Notes: a model not told the origin generated them from the sequence alone. DNA of 64,000 nucleotides from Hanleya hanleyi (GCA_036873755.1 JAVTVY010019461.1:1-64000), one strand, 5' to 3'. Counted from the stretch's first letter, positions 24,363 to 35,898 are shown. Numbers and translations are program-made.

Positions 24363-25379
24363 AAGATTGCTTGTGCGTATACACATTTCAATGAACATTA
24401 CTAGGTATTTCATATCGAAACAGCATCTTGTACAACAGAATATAAAATACCCTGTCAATGAAAAAAAGAAAACATCATATACAAATACATTTGGTGAGAG
24501 TACCAAGGGGTGTCAACAATGGGCAAAATGACTTCAAGGATGAGAAAATTTTTACTATGAAATTATGATATGAACATCAAACGTTATATGTTGCATGAGA
24601 AAAATACGACGAATAGATCCATTCACTCCTAGCATTTCATTCCTGTCGCGCTATGGAAATGTAATTATTGGTGTCGAGTGTAGCTTTGATCTGTTCGAGA
24701 AAAGTAGATCAAATTGTAATTGGATTTATACTAAGCACTGTTATACTCGGTGGAATGTTTTCTGTCAATAACTGAAGTTTTTATGCAGTACTCTCTGAGA
24801 ACTATAAGTAATCCCTGTGCAATGCCGGAATATACATTTTAAGTTTAATCAACATGCCGGAGAAACTGAGAAAGATTTAAGTTATTACATCAAAAACTCA
24901 TTTATATTCGCTTTTAACAATAAATTCCTTGCAGACGCACCCCAAGAATATTTCCTATCCTAACCCAACCCCACCCCATCCTGGACAAGGAACTGGAAAG
25001 GCCAAATTGATCTGCTACATTGCTACTCAAAAGGATGCATGGAACGTGATGAAATATAGTTATGATGATATTACTACAATTTTAAACACATTTGCACTAT
25101 TAGAAATGAAAGTGATCTACTCCCTTAAAGCGGACTTGTTGATTGGTCATTTACGATGTATCTTCTGGCAGTTAGGCTATTTGCTTACCAGAAAGGCCTT
25201 GGGCCAGATCTAGTTAAAAAAGCGGCTTCTAGATCTGTTTCTAATTAGAGTGCACAGGATGAGACAAGGTCGAAACCCAGGAAAGATATTCTTGAGCATT
25301 ATACATCTGACTTACATATATCGCGAGCCGGATGAGGCCAATCCAGTCTGCGCAACATAAGAGCTTATTCTTAGAGCAC

Positions 25380-25690
25380 GATGATGTGATGAGCGACGTT
25401 GCGACGCGAGGCTGCGATGTTACGATGCTGCCATCGCAACATCGCGCATTTGCATCGTGGCAACATCGTAGTATGGCAACGTTGCAGCACCGCAACATCG
25501 CGCATTGCATCGTGGCAACATAGTAGTATGGCAACGTCGCAGCATCGCGCATTGCATCGTAGCAACATAGCAGTATGGCAACGTTGCATCATGGCAACAT
25601 CGCACATCGCAATATCGCGCATGAATTCCTGGCAACATCGCATTATGGCAACATCGCATCAAGGCAACATCGAAACATGGTGCGTTGAAA
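25380..25690 (+). repeat. Irregular GCAACATCGC minisatellite
   Basis: Many units of 11-16 bases built on GCAACATCGCGCAT, GTGGCAACATAG and TATGGCAACGTT. All six frames stay open for long stretches because the motif lacks stop codons, so the frames here are not genes. Confidence 0.93.
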
Positions 25691-25699
25691 ATGAACGCG

Positions 25700-26460
25700 A
25701 TATGGGGATGGAGGGAAGCCCCCATCCGGTTCCCATAAATACACAGTATATTGATTCATATTACGTTAATGTCTACTCTCCCTCTGTTTAAAAGTACGGT
25801 ATACCAACATACAAATTACCGACATATTGTATTCATTATCGGTCCACAAACACAATCTATGCGAGCAAAGAGGAAACAGAAAATATATGTTATTGTTATT
25901 GTTGCATTCAATATCGTACAAAATACTATTCACATCTTGGATGCGAAAATTACATACACAATTTTGACAATAAACATTTATACAAATACTAGAGCACTAA
26001 TTTATTCCAATCGATATCACATCGCATAAGCTAAGAACCGATTCACACAAATATATATATATGCTCAGACGTCCACATTAATCTTGAAGCAACAAAGTGT
26101 GTTAACTTCGGAAGTGTGCAATTCTCCTTCAGGGTGTCTTATCACAACCTCGCATCAGTGAACGTGGGATAGTGTCATGCGACTACATTTCGTAGTCGCA
26201 TAAAACAAGTGAGCTGATTGGTCAATAAAATTTGCTTGCTCCCCTTTTGATTGGTTCAAATTAACATTTGATTGGACAAGTGAACATGTTGCTGCCGTGA
26301 CACAGGCTGAAAAGTACGGTGACATTTTCTTTGCTCACAAGTCGAAAGCTTTTCGTACCAGGATTATCTTGGGTGGACATAATGTACCCTGGTGTTAGGG
26401 AAGATGTTTGGCACCACTGCCAATCTATGAAAAACACCTCAAAGACAATTAATTCGTCTT
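25700..26460. other. No gene recognised
   Basis: AT-rich DNA. A small hairpin TGCGACTAC-ATTTC-GTAGTCGCA lies at about 26177-26200. Confidence 0.5.
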
Positions 26461-26469
26461 AGAATTCAC

Positions 26470-26715
26470 CAAAAGAAAGCAGATTCCAGAGTCTCGGTCC
26501 TGCTTGGTCCATATCTCAACGTTTATTGATCTCCAATATGCCCAAGGAACGGGAAAATGTCCCCACAAAGAAGGCTGCAGTGTTTGGAGAATGTCTTGCA
26601 ATCACATATCAACTATTGCGTCAACCTCCAACAGATGGGAAAACGTTGAGTTCAATTTGAAAACAGATCTACTAACATATAATATAAAATCGTTTCTCTT
26701 CAGCAGGGAAACATA
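26470..26715 (+). pseudogene. Possible degenerate LINE 3' coding end
   Basis: The frame ending at 26716 reads ...FNLKTDLLTYNIKSFLF, which loosely fits the 'sl..FK..LK.yLf' C-terminus of CR1/RTE-like LINEs, and a VW appears upstream where the WNsLP box would be. The match is weak and the rest is unreadable. It overlaps the putative 3' end of the peptide gene on the other strand. Confidence 0.25.
26522..26527 (-). terminator. Candidate poly-A signal of the peptide gene
   Basis: TTTATT in plus sense, AATAAA on the minus strand, about 295 bases after the stop codon at 26822. It is the first such hexamer I see downstream. Confidence 0.4.
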
Positions 26716-26821
26716 AATACCTTGATCAATTTTAGAAATGAATTGCAGAATTCTTTCTTAGTGTCTCAGAAAGAGGAAGTGGAAAGACGTCTTTAGAAAA
26801 GCAGACGACAATGTCATATGA

Positions 26822-27051
26822 TCACGAGCGGTGTTGATGGACTCTCCGCCTGCGATGCGCGCCGTGATGATGACGGGAACGGCCTCGGTGGATGGTTTCT
26901 TCACTGTCGTGGTCCTGGCTACATCTAGGACTGTCCGGGTACGTCTTACACACGATCTGAAGAGTCCAGGCTAGTTGGAGATGGGCCACCGTCCGCTTAG
27001 ATCTATGCCTCGCAGCCGCTGGATCAATCAATCTTTCCAGGAATGAGGATT
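26822..27051 (-). other. Terminal coding exon of the peptide gene
   Basis: 230 bases to the TGA. The first two bases (AA) complete a codon with the G left by exon 1. The exon holds the second cleavage site, the two cysteines and the basic tail. Its acceptor has 12 pyrimidines in the 16 bases before AG. Confidence 0.72.
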
Positions 27052-27840
27052 CTGTGAGGAAAGAAGAGATGAACATGGATTTTATATTGGCGCAACAATC
27101 CTGGAAATGCAAAACTTCACAGCTTCAGATGATAATAGTGTGTGTTCTTTCCATTTCATGTCCAACAGATACTATGATTCTGTACACGAACTTTGCAATA
27201 TTGTCATTAAATTCCGCGTTTCACCGATCCGAACAAACTGAATCGACAAAATTATGGCTTGCCAATCCAGTTCCTAATAAAGGGAGGTCACCCAGTATGG
27301 AAAAATTTGTCGCTATATGTGGGAACAGTGTTAAAAGTGACATATTTAAGAGAAATAGAAATTGTTTTCGCATATAGTTGAGGAGCAAATGTGTGATTAT
27401 TAGGACATAATTTGGCTTTCAACGCTCTCTCATGGCAGCGCTTTCTGACCTGGATTGGCGATCCTGTCAAATTGCCAACCAAGGGCAGAATATTTCGGAC
27501 TAGTTTAAAATCTGTTCAAATATTCCATCCAGTGAAACCGTTACAGAAACTTGATGCTCTGCTTACAATTTTCACCCCTGGCCAATGAAAATACCAGATA
27601 TATTTTTGAAAAGTTGATTGACCAAGCAAGTGCTTTAAAATTGGGAGCTATCCCGTGATGTACTATTGTTTCTATATCTAACACATTGATGTTGATCAAC
27701 TTACCATCACCATTCAGGGGAAATGACCTTTCTCCGTGATTGACCTCAAAGTCACGTCTCTTCCGGAGAGGGGTTGCCGTTGTATCGTATATGGCACAGG
27801 CGACCATTACAAAGACCATCAAAAATCTTTCGAATTGCAT
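26822..27840 (-). CDS. Two-exon secreted peptide precursor
   Basis: Coding exon 1 runs 27840-27705 and exon 2 runs 27051-26822; joined they give 121 residues. Exon 1 starts after a clean acceptor (ATATTTCAG, exon edge 27855) and ends at a consensus donor, GATG|GTAAGT. Exon 2 starts after a strong pyrimidine tract, TCTTCTTTCCTCACAG. The intron is phase 1 and the frames match. Residues 1-22 are a signal peptide (hydrophobic FLMVFVMVACAI). RKRR at 26-29 and R-H-R-S-K-R at 60-65 are furin-type sites. After the second site the peptide begins TVAHLQLAWTL; Cys80 and Cys89 (C-x8-C) are the only cysteines after the signal. Residues 100-121 are very rich in Arg and His. This is the layout of a peptide hormone or neuropeptide precursor. 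The family is not recognised. An upstream non-coding exon is implied. Confidence 0.72.
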
Positions 27841-27855
27841 CCTGAACAAAATCTC
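27705..27855 (-). other. Exon with start codon and signal peptide (peptide gene)
   Basis: A 151-base exon: 15 bases of 5' UTR (GAGATTTTGTTCAGG) then the ATG at 27840, with R-3/G+4-like context AGGATGC. It is bounded by AG at 27856-27858 (minus sense CAG) and GT at 27704. The reading frame runs on past the donor without a stop until 27541, but the donor and the matching exon 2 argue that splicing occurs here. Confidence 0.75.
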
Positions 27856-28979
27856 CTGAAATATAATTATATTCATTACAAGACCTTTGTAAATTGTGTG
27901 TGACCATTTGTACCTAGGTGAGAACAGGTTTACCGCGAGAAGCATTTCTACCTGAATCAGAAAATTTCTACGTAGGCGAGAATTTTTCTATTAGGGTTGG
28001 AACGTTTCTATCAACTTGGGGTCATGAAGTACCTGGGCTAGCCTATAGTATTGGACCCTCCCACGGGTGGCCAGTTACTGGCTGATGCAGCAGCAACAAC
28101 ATTTTCCCAGTTAGAAGGCAGATTTTGAGATCGAAAACGAGGCTGGGCTACGTCATGGGTCAGCTGGACGAGGACGATAAATCTACACTGTAGAGAACAT
28201 GTTTCTATTCAGGTGAGAACATTCCCAACTAAGTGAGTAGATTTCTATCCAGGAAAGAAAATTTCTACTTAAATGCGAAAAATTCTACCTGAATGAGAAC
28301 GTTTCTAACCAGGTGAGAACATTCTATCTAGATGAGATAATTGCTACCTTGGTGGGAACATTTCTAAGCAAGATATTTCTAGCTAGATGAGACCCTTTCT
28401 ACCCAGGTGAGATCTATTCTACCCGAGTGAGAAAGTTTCTACCCAAGTAAGAACGTTTCTACACATGTAAAATTATTTCTTCCCAGGTGAGGTTCAACCC
28501 AAGCTAGAATGATACCACCTATATAAGAAGGAACATTTTCACCTAGAAGAGAACATTTTTACCTGGGCCAAAACATACCTACATAAAAGAGAACATTTCT
28601 ACCTGGCCCAAAACATTTCTATCTATCTAAGCCAGAACATTTTTACCGAGAAGAGAACATTTCTGCCTGGGGCAGAACATTCTCACCTGAAAGAGAACAT
28701 TTCTACCTGGTCAAGACCATTTCTTCCCAGAAGAGATCGTTTCTACCTGGGCAGGGCCATTTTTACCTAGAAGAGAGCATTTTTGCGTGGGTCAGAACAT
28801 TTTTGGATAGAAGAGAACATGTCTACCTGAGCCAGAACATTTCTACCTAGAAGAGAACATTTCTATATGGGAAAGAACATTTCTACCTAGAATTAGAACA
28901 TTTTTACCTGGGTCAGAATATTTTACCTAGGTGGGAATATGTCTACCTGGGTCAGAACTTTTACCTAGGTTGGAATATA

Positions 28980-29490
28980 TCTACCTGGGTCAGAACATTT
29001 CTACCAAGAAGAGAACATTTCTACCTGGGTCAGAACATTTCTACCTAGAAGAGAACATTTCTACCTGGGTCAGAACATTTCTACCTAGAAGAGAACATTT
29101 CTACCTGGGTCAGAACATTTCTACCTAGAACAGAACATTTCTACCTGCGTCGGAACATTTCTACCTAGAAGAGAACATTTCTACCTGTGTCAGAACATTT
29201 CTGCATAGAAGAGAACATTTTTACCTGGGTTAGATCATTTTACCTAGGTGGGAATATGTCTACCTGGGTCAGAACATTTCTACCAAGAAGAGAACATTTC
29301 TACCTGGGTCAGAACATTTCTACCTAGAAGAGAACATTTCTAACTGGATCAGAACATTTCTACCTAGAACAGAACATTTCTACCTGGGTCAGAACATTTT
29401 TACCTAGAAGAGAACATTTCTACCTGGGTCAGAACATTTCTACCTAGAAGAGAACATTTTTACCTGGGTCAGAACATTTCTGCATAGAAG
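28980..29490. repeat. 40-bp higher-order array, type A-B
   Basis: Alternating 20-mers: ACATTTCTACCTGGGTCAGA (A) and ACATTTCTACCTAGAAGAGA (B). About a dozen A-B pairs are seen, with a slightly divergent segment near 29221-29260 that repeats the one at 28911-28980. That repeat implies a segment of about 300 bases was duplicated as a block. Confidence 0.92.
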
Positions 29491-29559
29491 AGGGAACATT
29501 ACAATATGAGTGAGAACACTTCTACCCATGGGAAACATTTCTACTTGAGTGAGACCATT

Positions 29560-30130
29560 ACTATCTGAGTGTGAACGTTTCTACCCATGTGGGAACATTA
29601 CTACCTGAGTGTGAACGTTTCTACCCATGTGGGAACATTACTACCTGAGTGTGAACGTTTCTACCCATGTGGGAACATTACTACCTGAGTGTGAACGTTT
29701 CTCCCCATGTGGGAACATTACTACCTGAGTGTGAACGTTTCTACCCATGTGGGAACATTACTACCTGAGTGTAAACGTTTCTACCCATGTGGGAACATTA
29801 CTACCTGAGTGTGAACGTTTCTACCCATGTGGGAACATTACTACCTGAGTGTGAACGTTTCTACCCATGTGGGAGCATTACTACCTGAGTGTGAACGTTT
29901 CTACCCATGTGGGAACATTACTACCTGAGTGTGAACGTTTCTACCCATGTGGGAACATTACTACCTGAGTGTGAACGTTTCTACCCATGTGGGAGCATTA
30001 CTACCTGAGTGTGAACGTTTCTACCCATGTGGGAACATTACTACCTGAGTGTGAACGTTTCTACCCATGTGGGAACATTACTACCTGAGTGTGAACGTTT
30101 CTACCCATGTGGGAACATTTCTACCGGAGT
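29560..30130. repeat. 40-bp higher-order array, type C-D
   Basis: About 14 near-identical 40-bp units made of GAGTGTGAACGTTTCTACCC and ATGTGGGAACATTACTACCT. Units differ at single bases only. It shares the ancestral 20-mer with the A-B array but was amplified independently. Confidence 0.95.
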
Positions 30131-30239
30131 GTGAACGTTTCTACCCATTTGGGAACAATTCTATCTGAGTAAAAATATTACTCTCTGAGATTTTAACGTT
30201 TCTATCCATGTGGGAACATTTCTATGCCTGTTTGAGGGG

Positions 30240-31375
30240 CCATACTAAAATACAATTTCGTTTGGGAACATTGAAGGAAAGGTAAGTTCGCTAAAGCACG
30301 CGAGGAGGAAGCGCTTCACATGTACCCATATTTAGCTGGTGATTCATTACTTCTCGTACAAGTTTGTCCAGTTATATAGAAGCCATTAATCATTCGCAGT
30401 TGACTGAACATTGAATTTATCCGTCATTGACCATTGGCCTTGAAATCACACCAGCACCTTTCTTATCTAATCGTCTCGTCAGCCAGCGACAAAATAAATC
30501 CTCCTCCGTTTTTGGTAGAAGATAAAAAAAGGTGTGGGATTGAGGGGTGCGGGGGGAGGGGAGGCGCGCATTCTTTTTAACTCTAAATCAATTAATTAAC
30601 CTGAATATTGAAATTGTATGGAAACTGCAACAAGAAAATCAGTAATTGTAAGGGCGGGGTGGGGGAAGGGTGTCGTTCGCGTCTAACAGGTCCGCCACAG
30701 CACCAGCGGCTAATCCGTAGAACTATAAAAATTCAGCTGGTCAGTGCGTGGTCATAATTTATGTGTGGTCAATCAGGTGGGACCAATCTGGTGGTCAGCT
30801 GATCCGGGTCAAACTGTTATCGGGCTTGGCAAATATGGGACAATGAAAAAGGTAATAATTTCCACTCTATTGCTTTTTCTCAAGAGCATTTATCATCGCT
30901 TTAGGCGACATCAGCTGTTTTTGCAGAGCGTGCTGGTAAAAGTTGACCGGTACTTCCGCGAAATGGACTGACGAAAAACTTTCATTAAATAATTCTCTGA
31001 AAGCATAATTCAAATTCTTGAAACCATAAACCTATACGGTAATATGGGAATTTGTTTCCTCTATATTTCAATAGCGACCTGACTCCACAGCCGACGAATA
31101 AAAGCTTAACGCCATATAACTGCAGGATATGTACATTTTAAAGACAAACCGACTGCCTCGACCGACAGCCTTGACTGTTCAACTATATATGGTGCAGATT
31201 GAACTGAACAGCTGAATGGGACGTCCGGTATAAAGGGTTATCCTGTTTGGAGTCCAGCCCGCTTGCTTACTTTTGACCCTTTATATACTTTGTTTTCCTA
31301 ACACACATGAATTGGGTATAGTCTTTGGGTAGGCTCTCCTGTGAAAAAGCACAGTCTTTTCATTTAGAAACTAGC
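30240..31375. other. No gene recognised
   Basis: A G-rich patch at 30540-30570 (runs of 4-6 G) and another at 30655-30670 could form quadruplexes. If the peptide gene has a non-coding first exon it should lie in or beyond this stretch, but I cannot place it. Confidence 0.5.
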
Positions 31376-31466
31376 ACGCGCCAATCTAATTAAAATTAAA
31401 TCCTATCTGCTCCCCCATTTGAATATGTATTGGAGAGCATGGATAGGATATTAATTTAAGATGGAG
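31376..31466 (+). mobile_element. Hairpin MITE family M1, copy
   Basis: GCGCCAATCTAATTAAAATT at the left; the right end contains GATAGGATATTAATTTAAG and GGCGC. The central hairpin is lost (reads AATATGTATTGGAGAGCATG). Confidence 0.75.
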
Positions 31467-31469
31467 AAG

Positions 31470-32200
31470 GCGCATACTATAAATCGCACTCCTAAATTCT
31501 GGAAATGATTTTTATCATCTTCGCATACCCAATTCGACAACTACACGGAACATTAGTGTAGTATTTAACTTGAAAAGTGAAGATGGATTTTATGAGTGAT
31601 GTATTCCTCAGTCCTCCAAATGGCAGATTTATTCCTGGACTAATTTCTAGGATGACAATGGCGTGCGAGTATCCTGAAACACAAAGACGTCAAAGAACCA
31701 GAGGTCCCCATTTGTCCATTGTCCGTTGTCCAGGCCTAGACCTGGGCGAACTGGGGACGGGCGAGGGGGCACTTCGTTCACAGACGTTTTTGTTTCATTG
31801 TTTCATTGTTTCCCACCCTTCAGCCAAAAGTGATAACAACTCGCATAACACAGGGCATTGGAACAGGGTTGCTCAAAATGAGTCACTTTCCAAGAATTGA
31901 CGAGATTAATGGTATTTCTGGGAATCCTTATCTTGTAAGCGTCTTGCTTGAGATTTCAGTTTCCGTTTGAGAAAGGACGTGGTACGATTCAGTGAGATTC
32001 GGGCCCCAAAAAAGGCGAGGTATATAAGTGTCAACATGAAATATCACGGTATGAAAGAAATTCTTCAATTAGCATAAATATACAGTATATCTTTTTGTAT
32101 ATACCTATGAATAAATGTAAGGCGGTGATAGGGTACTTGAATAACCGCACCTTGAAATGTTGCATTTGTGCAAAATCGTCAATTTAGAGGCGAAAATATC
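31470..32200. other. No gene recognised
   Basis: A 107-codon frame (31577-31900) starts with ATG but has no recognisable motif, promoter or splice site. Nothing else is supported. Confidence 0.45.
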
Positions 32201-32208
32201 ATACGGTA

Positions 32209-32398
32209 CACTGTGGAAGCCATTTTAGCACCTGAATTGTGTTGAAAATAACACAAATTGCGTTAAAATCAACACTAATTTGTGTAGATATGTTGATTGA
32301 ACACAAAGTGGTGTTGATTCCCAACACAAAACATCTGTGTGTTGAAGCCATTGTAGCATAAAATTGTGTTAAAAACAACAACACTTTTTTTTGCAGTG
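32209..32398 (-). mobile_element. AACAC-rich Tc1/mariner-like MITE
   Basis: Flanked by TA on both sides (32207-32208, 32399-32400), with termini CACTG...CAGTG. It is internally rich in GTGTT/AACAC words and contains TTGAAGCCATT-TAGCA blocks. A near-full relative lies at 45605-45822 and a partial one at 47768-47838. TA target duplication and CACTG ends fit Tc1/mariner, but no transposase is present. Confidence 0.75.
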
Positions 32399-32399
32399 T

Positions 32400-33940
32400 A
32401 GGCGTACTCTCTAGAATCTAAGATCGACAGGTACCAGTACACCGATTTATTCCGGATGGGGCCTTATTATTGGACGTGGGTCCGCCGCTGATACAATTAG
32501 TGAAGGCCTACAGTATAAGTTTTATCAGAAGTCCATAGTTTGATGGACTTTTGGTTTCATACAAATACTCGTCGTTTTAATATAGCTTTATAATCCATAC
32601 CGTATCCCAGAACACTGAGACTTGCCTTACAATTATCATACGATTCATAATCATGAATCTTACGGTAGAGCAAATATCTCATGGTGACACAACTTTATAA
32701 ACCGCGCCACATCGACAGGCAGCATATCCTCGCTAAACCGCACCACGTCCTTTCCGCTGGCCAGGAGCCAGGGATGGAATTGGGATTTAGTGCTCATTGA
32801 ATGCCAATGTCTATCATAAACTCAGCTAACATTATAGGGAAGAAACCCCCCCCCCCCCCCTCCTCAAGAAACAAAAGAAAAGAAACAAAAGAAAAGAAAG
32901 AAAAGAAAGAAACAAGCAAAGTCGGAGTCCCTGTCTCATGGAGTGTGTCCGTGATGCTACCGAACTGTCGTTCTACGGTGCCGGTGTGAAGGCTAAGAGT
33001 GTCGCTAAGAGTGTCCTTCTTTAGAATCTGATTAGGACGGACACTTATTCTTAAAGGTGGAGTAAAATGTCCTAGCTGGGTTAGAAGAGGAACCGGGCAG
33101 TCGAAGGCACCGGATATTCCAATTCTCCACACCGGTTCCGATAAAATAAAACTCCAAAAGGTCCCATATAGATCACAGAGACAAGTCAAAAATCAAAGTT
33201 TTAAACAAACACACCTAAACATATAAATATGGTCTTTTCTTACCTTTTCCGAAGTAGAAACTTTGAACTGATCTCAAACAGCTTGGACGTTGATGGGCTG
33301 GGTTGATAACTGGCGATCAGCTGTTTCGGTTGGACGTTTTATTCAAACGGAACACCAAACCGCGGGCATACTAAGTTTAATGGACAATCACCCAACTCCA
33401 ATCACCGTACAGCTCTACTGACGTGCGAATGACAGCTTGGTTGAAAGTATAAGTTATTGTTGAACGTCCTTTTTAATAGTAACAAACAAAGGGAGAGGGC
33501 TTTCAGTTTTTGACGAAAGAAAGAGCGGTTAAAAATCACGCCACTGGCAGTCAGCTGTAGTTCCATATTTGGGCCCGGCGTTTTGACCCAGTTAGAAAGC
33601 TCGACATCGATTGGTCGAAAGTGAGGCGTTGTTCGGAGGTGTGTCGGGGGAGTGTCACTCAGTCAGCTGGAGCGAAACTGGTTCAACAGATTTCAGGCAC
33701 AATTTGTATGGTTTATGAACCGCCAAATTATCACGAGTGTAACATACACGGTGCAACACACAAGTCATTTCTAGGTCATATTGTTTTATTCCCCGAAAAA
33801 AAGTCAGAATTAACTTCAACAATCTCGGGTACCGTATATTCTAAGGCACTCGCAAAGTAATGGGTTATTGATAAAATATTCTAGGAAAATAAAAATAAAA
33901 AATCAAATATTATCAGCATCTGGTATGCAGTAGGCAGGTA
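32400..33940. other. No gene recognised; poly-C and purine tracts
   Basis: Bases 32847-32920 hold a 13-base C run followed by an AAAGAAA-rich purine tract. The stretch also has a few short frames (for example 33621-33860) without motif support. Confidence 0.5.
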
Positions 33941-33944
33941 AAAC

Positions 33945-34100
33945 CACAGGGGCTCGTTACCGTTGTTAATTGGTTAAATAGGTTGATTATAGGGGGGGGT
34001 CGAGGTCGGTAATAAAAGAGGCCTCTATATTACCGACCTCGCCCCCCCCCCCCTATAATCAACCTTTTTAACCAATTAACAACGGTAACGAGCCCCTGTG
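33945..34100. mobile_element. Palindromic hAT-like MITE, copy 1
   Basis: A 156-bp near-complete hairpin. It begins CACAGGGGCTCGTTACCG and ends with its complement. It is flanked by an exact 8-bp duplication GGTAAAAC (33937-33944 and 34101-34108). An 8-bp target duplication fits the hAT superfamily. Each arm has a run of 8-12 G or C near the centre. Confidence 0.93.
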
Positions 34101-34349
34101 GGTAAAACCCAAAGTATACTACATACTGATATACGCAGTGTATACCACGTAATGGTAGTGTTTTATTTCCTTATCTTTCTAGAAGATAAAATATATCATT
34201 AGTTGGCGAGTGCTTTAGGGCATATATATTGAATCACAAAACAGTCGGAGTTATAAATTACCGTTACTGACTTCTATGGTACTGGTATTTTTCCGATGGC
34301 AAATGTCGAAATAATAATAAAATAACAGGTATTATAAATTACGGGTATC

Positions 34350-34880
34350 TTAACTTATAGAGCTTATGAGCCAATATCATGACATCGGCAGTACTTAAGG
34401 ACAAACCAAACAACCCCAAATTCTTGAGACTGTCAACTGCTTGAAAATTTTCAATTAGGAGATCACAAACCACCCGATTTGCACAGTACGGATATAGTAC
34501 GGGGATAGTGTATGGTGGAGTTTCTCCAACTTAGAGCTCATAAGCATATATCATGACATCGACAGAACTTGAGGACAAACCAAACAACCCCAATTCTTTT
34601 GGACTGTCAACTAACTGCGTGAAAATCTCCAATTAGCGGATCACAAACCATCTGATTTGCACAGTACGGATATAGTACGGGGGCAGTGTATGGTGATGTT
34701 TCTCCAACTTAGAGCTCATAAGCCTATATCATGACATCGACAGTACTTAAGGGCAAACCAAACAGCCCCAATTCTTGGGACTGGCAACTAATTCCTTGAA
34801 ATTTTCCAATTAGCATATCACAAAACACCTGATTCGCACAGTACTGATACAGTACAAGGGTAGTGTATAGTGATGTCTCT
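34350..34880 (+). repeat. Three tandem copies of a 176-bp unit
   Basis: Copies start near 34358, 34533 and 34709, each with GAGCT-AT-AGC and CATGACATCG, followed by GCACAGTA-GGATA-AGTAC. Identity is about 85-90%, and the third copy is the most divergent. Confidence 0.92.
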
Positions 34881-35129
34881 CCGTTAATTATAATGATGGT
34901 GTCAAAAAGGCAATATTAGCTGATATACGTGTTCTATTCTCTTGGAATAATAATTCTCCTTTCCATATCCAGTCTGATAGCAAAATCACCATCATACATT
35001 AGCAGAAGCAACATTTGCTTCTGATATTAGGTCAACAATTACTGTACCTTCATGGACATGTACAAGTTACCCAGTCCACAAAGATCACAATTAAACGCAA
35101 CATTATAAGGGTGTTGGAAAACGATACCG

Positions 35130-35360
35130 GCGTATTGACAAGAAGTCTTATTACTCCACAGTCAAAAATAGTGACTGCATATTTCTCAAAACATCACAAG
35201 AACCAAAATTCATCCCTGTGATGATTTGTGCCACAGCCACGAACATGTAGCTGTTCATGTGGACATCTTGAATGACATGACCACACGGCCCCTGGCACCG
35301 GCTTGGGCGGTATTAGATGTAATAGCCATATAAAGTCATCTGATGGAAAATGACGATCAA
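35130..35360 (+). repeat. Dispersed repeat family R2, copy 1
   Basis: Shares TGACATGACCACACGG and a CACCGGCTTG-G-GGTATTAGAT block with 35755-35880 (partial) and 48710-48955 (full length). The minus strand keeps a readable 'PVPGAVWSCHSRCPHEQ' type frame in all three, so a coding origin is possible. No family was recognised. Confidence 0.85.
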
Positions 35361-35754
35361 GGCTAAACCTCAGGGTAGTCATTTATGATCACCTCGTAAT
35401 ATAGGGCCAATGGAAATCAAGGAGGGCAATGGATTTAAGCAGCCTGACTGAGATTTCTATCATGATTGTGAATGAGCATGGTGCATTTTTTTCTGGCTAA
35501 AGCCGAAGAAGAAACTACATGCAGAATAGTTTTAGAAGCATGAGGTGAATCATTGTTGCGTTGAGTCTTAACTCTCATTAAACAATTAGCATGGACTATC
35601 TTGTTACAACACATATAAGGGAAGTGGGAACTCCGAAGAGGTCCCGACATACTGACAAAAGCCACAATGTGACATGACTTCACAGTATAGTCTTCTGGTT
35701 AACCTATTCTAAAGCACATACCAAGAATCTAACGATTAGTGATATGTGTTGTAT

Positions 35755-35880
35755 CTCAGGTACGCTTTTATTGTACCTGTTCATGTGGCAACTTGGATGA
35801 CATGACCACACGGCCCCGAGCACCGGCATAAGCGGTATTAGATACAAATCTAGAGAGCTATGATGGAAATGCTCTGACAA
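35755..35880 (+). repeat. Dispersed repeat family R2, copy 2 (partial)
   Basis: Partial copy of the R2 family, ending beside the left target duplication of the large fold-back element. Confidence 0.8.
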
Positions 35881-35898
35881 CTCGTATATTGGTTGACC

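Larger units (their letters stand above)
27930..30240. repeat. 2.3-kb hierarchical minisatellite
   Basis: The base unit is about 20 bp (consensus near GAACATTTCTACCTGGGTCA). It is degenerate at 27930-28900 and ordered into 40-bp higher-order units further right. A non-repeat stretch at about 28021-28195 interrupts it. The array starts about 75 bases upstream of exon 1 of the minus-strand peptide gene, so it lies in that gene's first intron or promoter region. Short open frames in it are by-products. Confidence 0.95.

Noticed and set aside
25241..25791. Several long overlapping frames with CCHDAM-like repeats
   Set aside because: All come from the GCAACATCGC minisatellite, which lacks stop codons in every frame.
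27930..30240. Regular repeats that could look like a CRISPR array
   Set aside because: Units are directly adjacent variants of one another with no unique spacers, and the context is eukaryotic.
31577..31900. 107-codon ATG frame
   Set aside because: No motif, no promoter, no splice sites and low-complexity codon use in parts; kept only as a remark.
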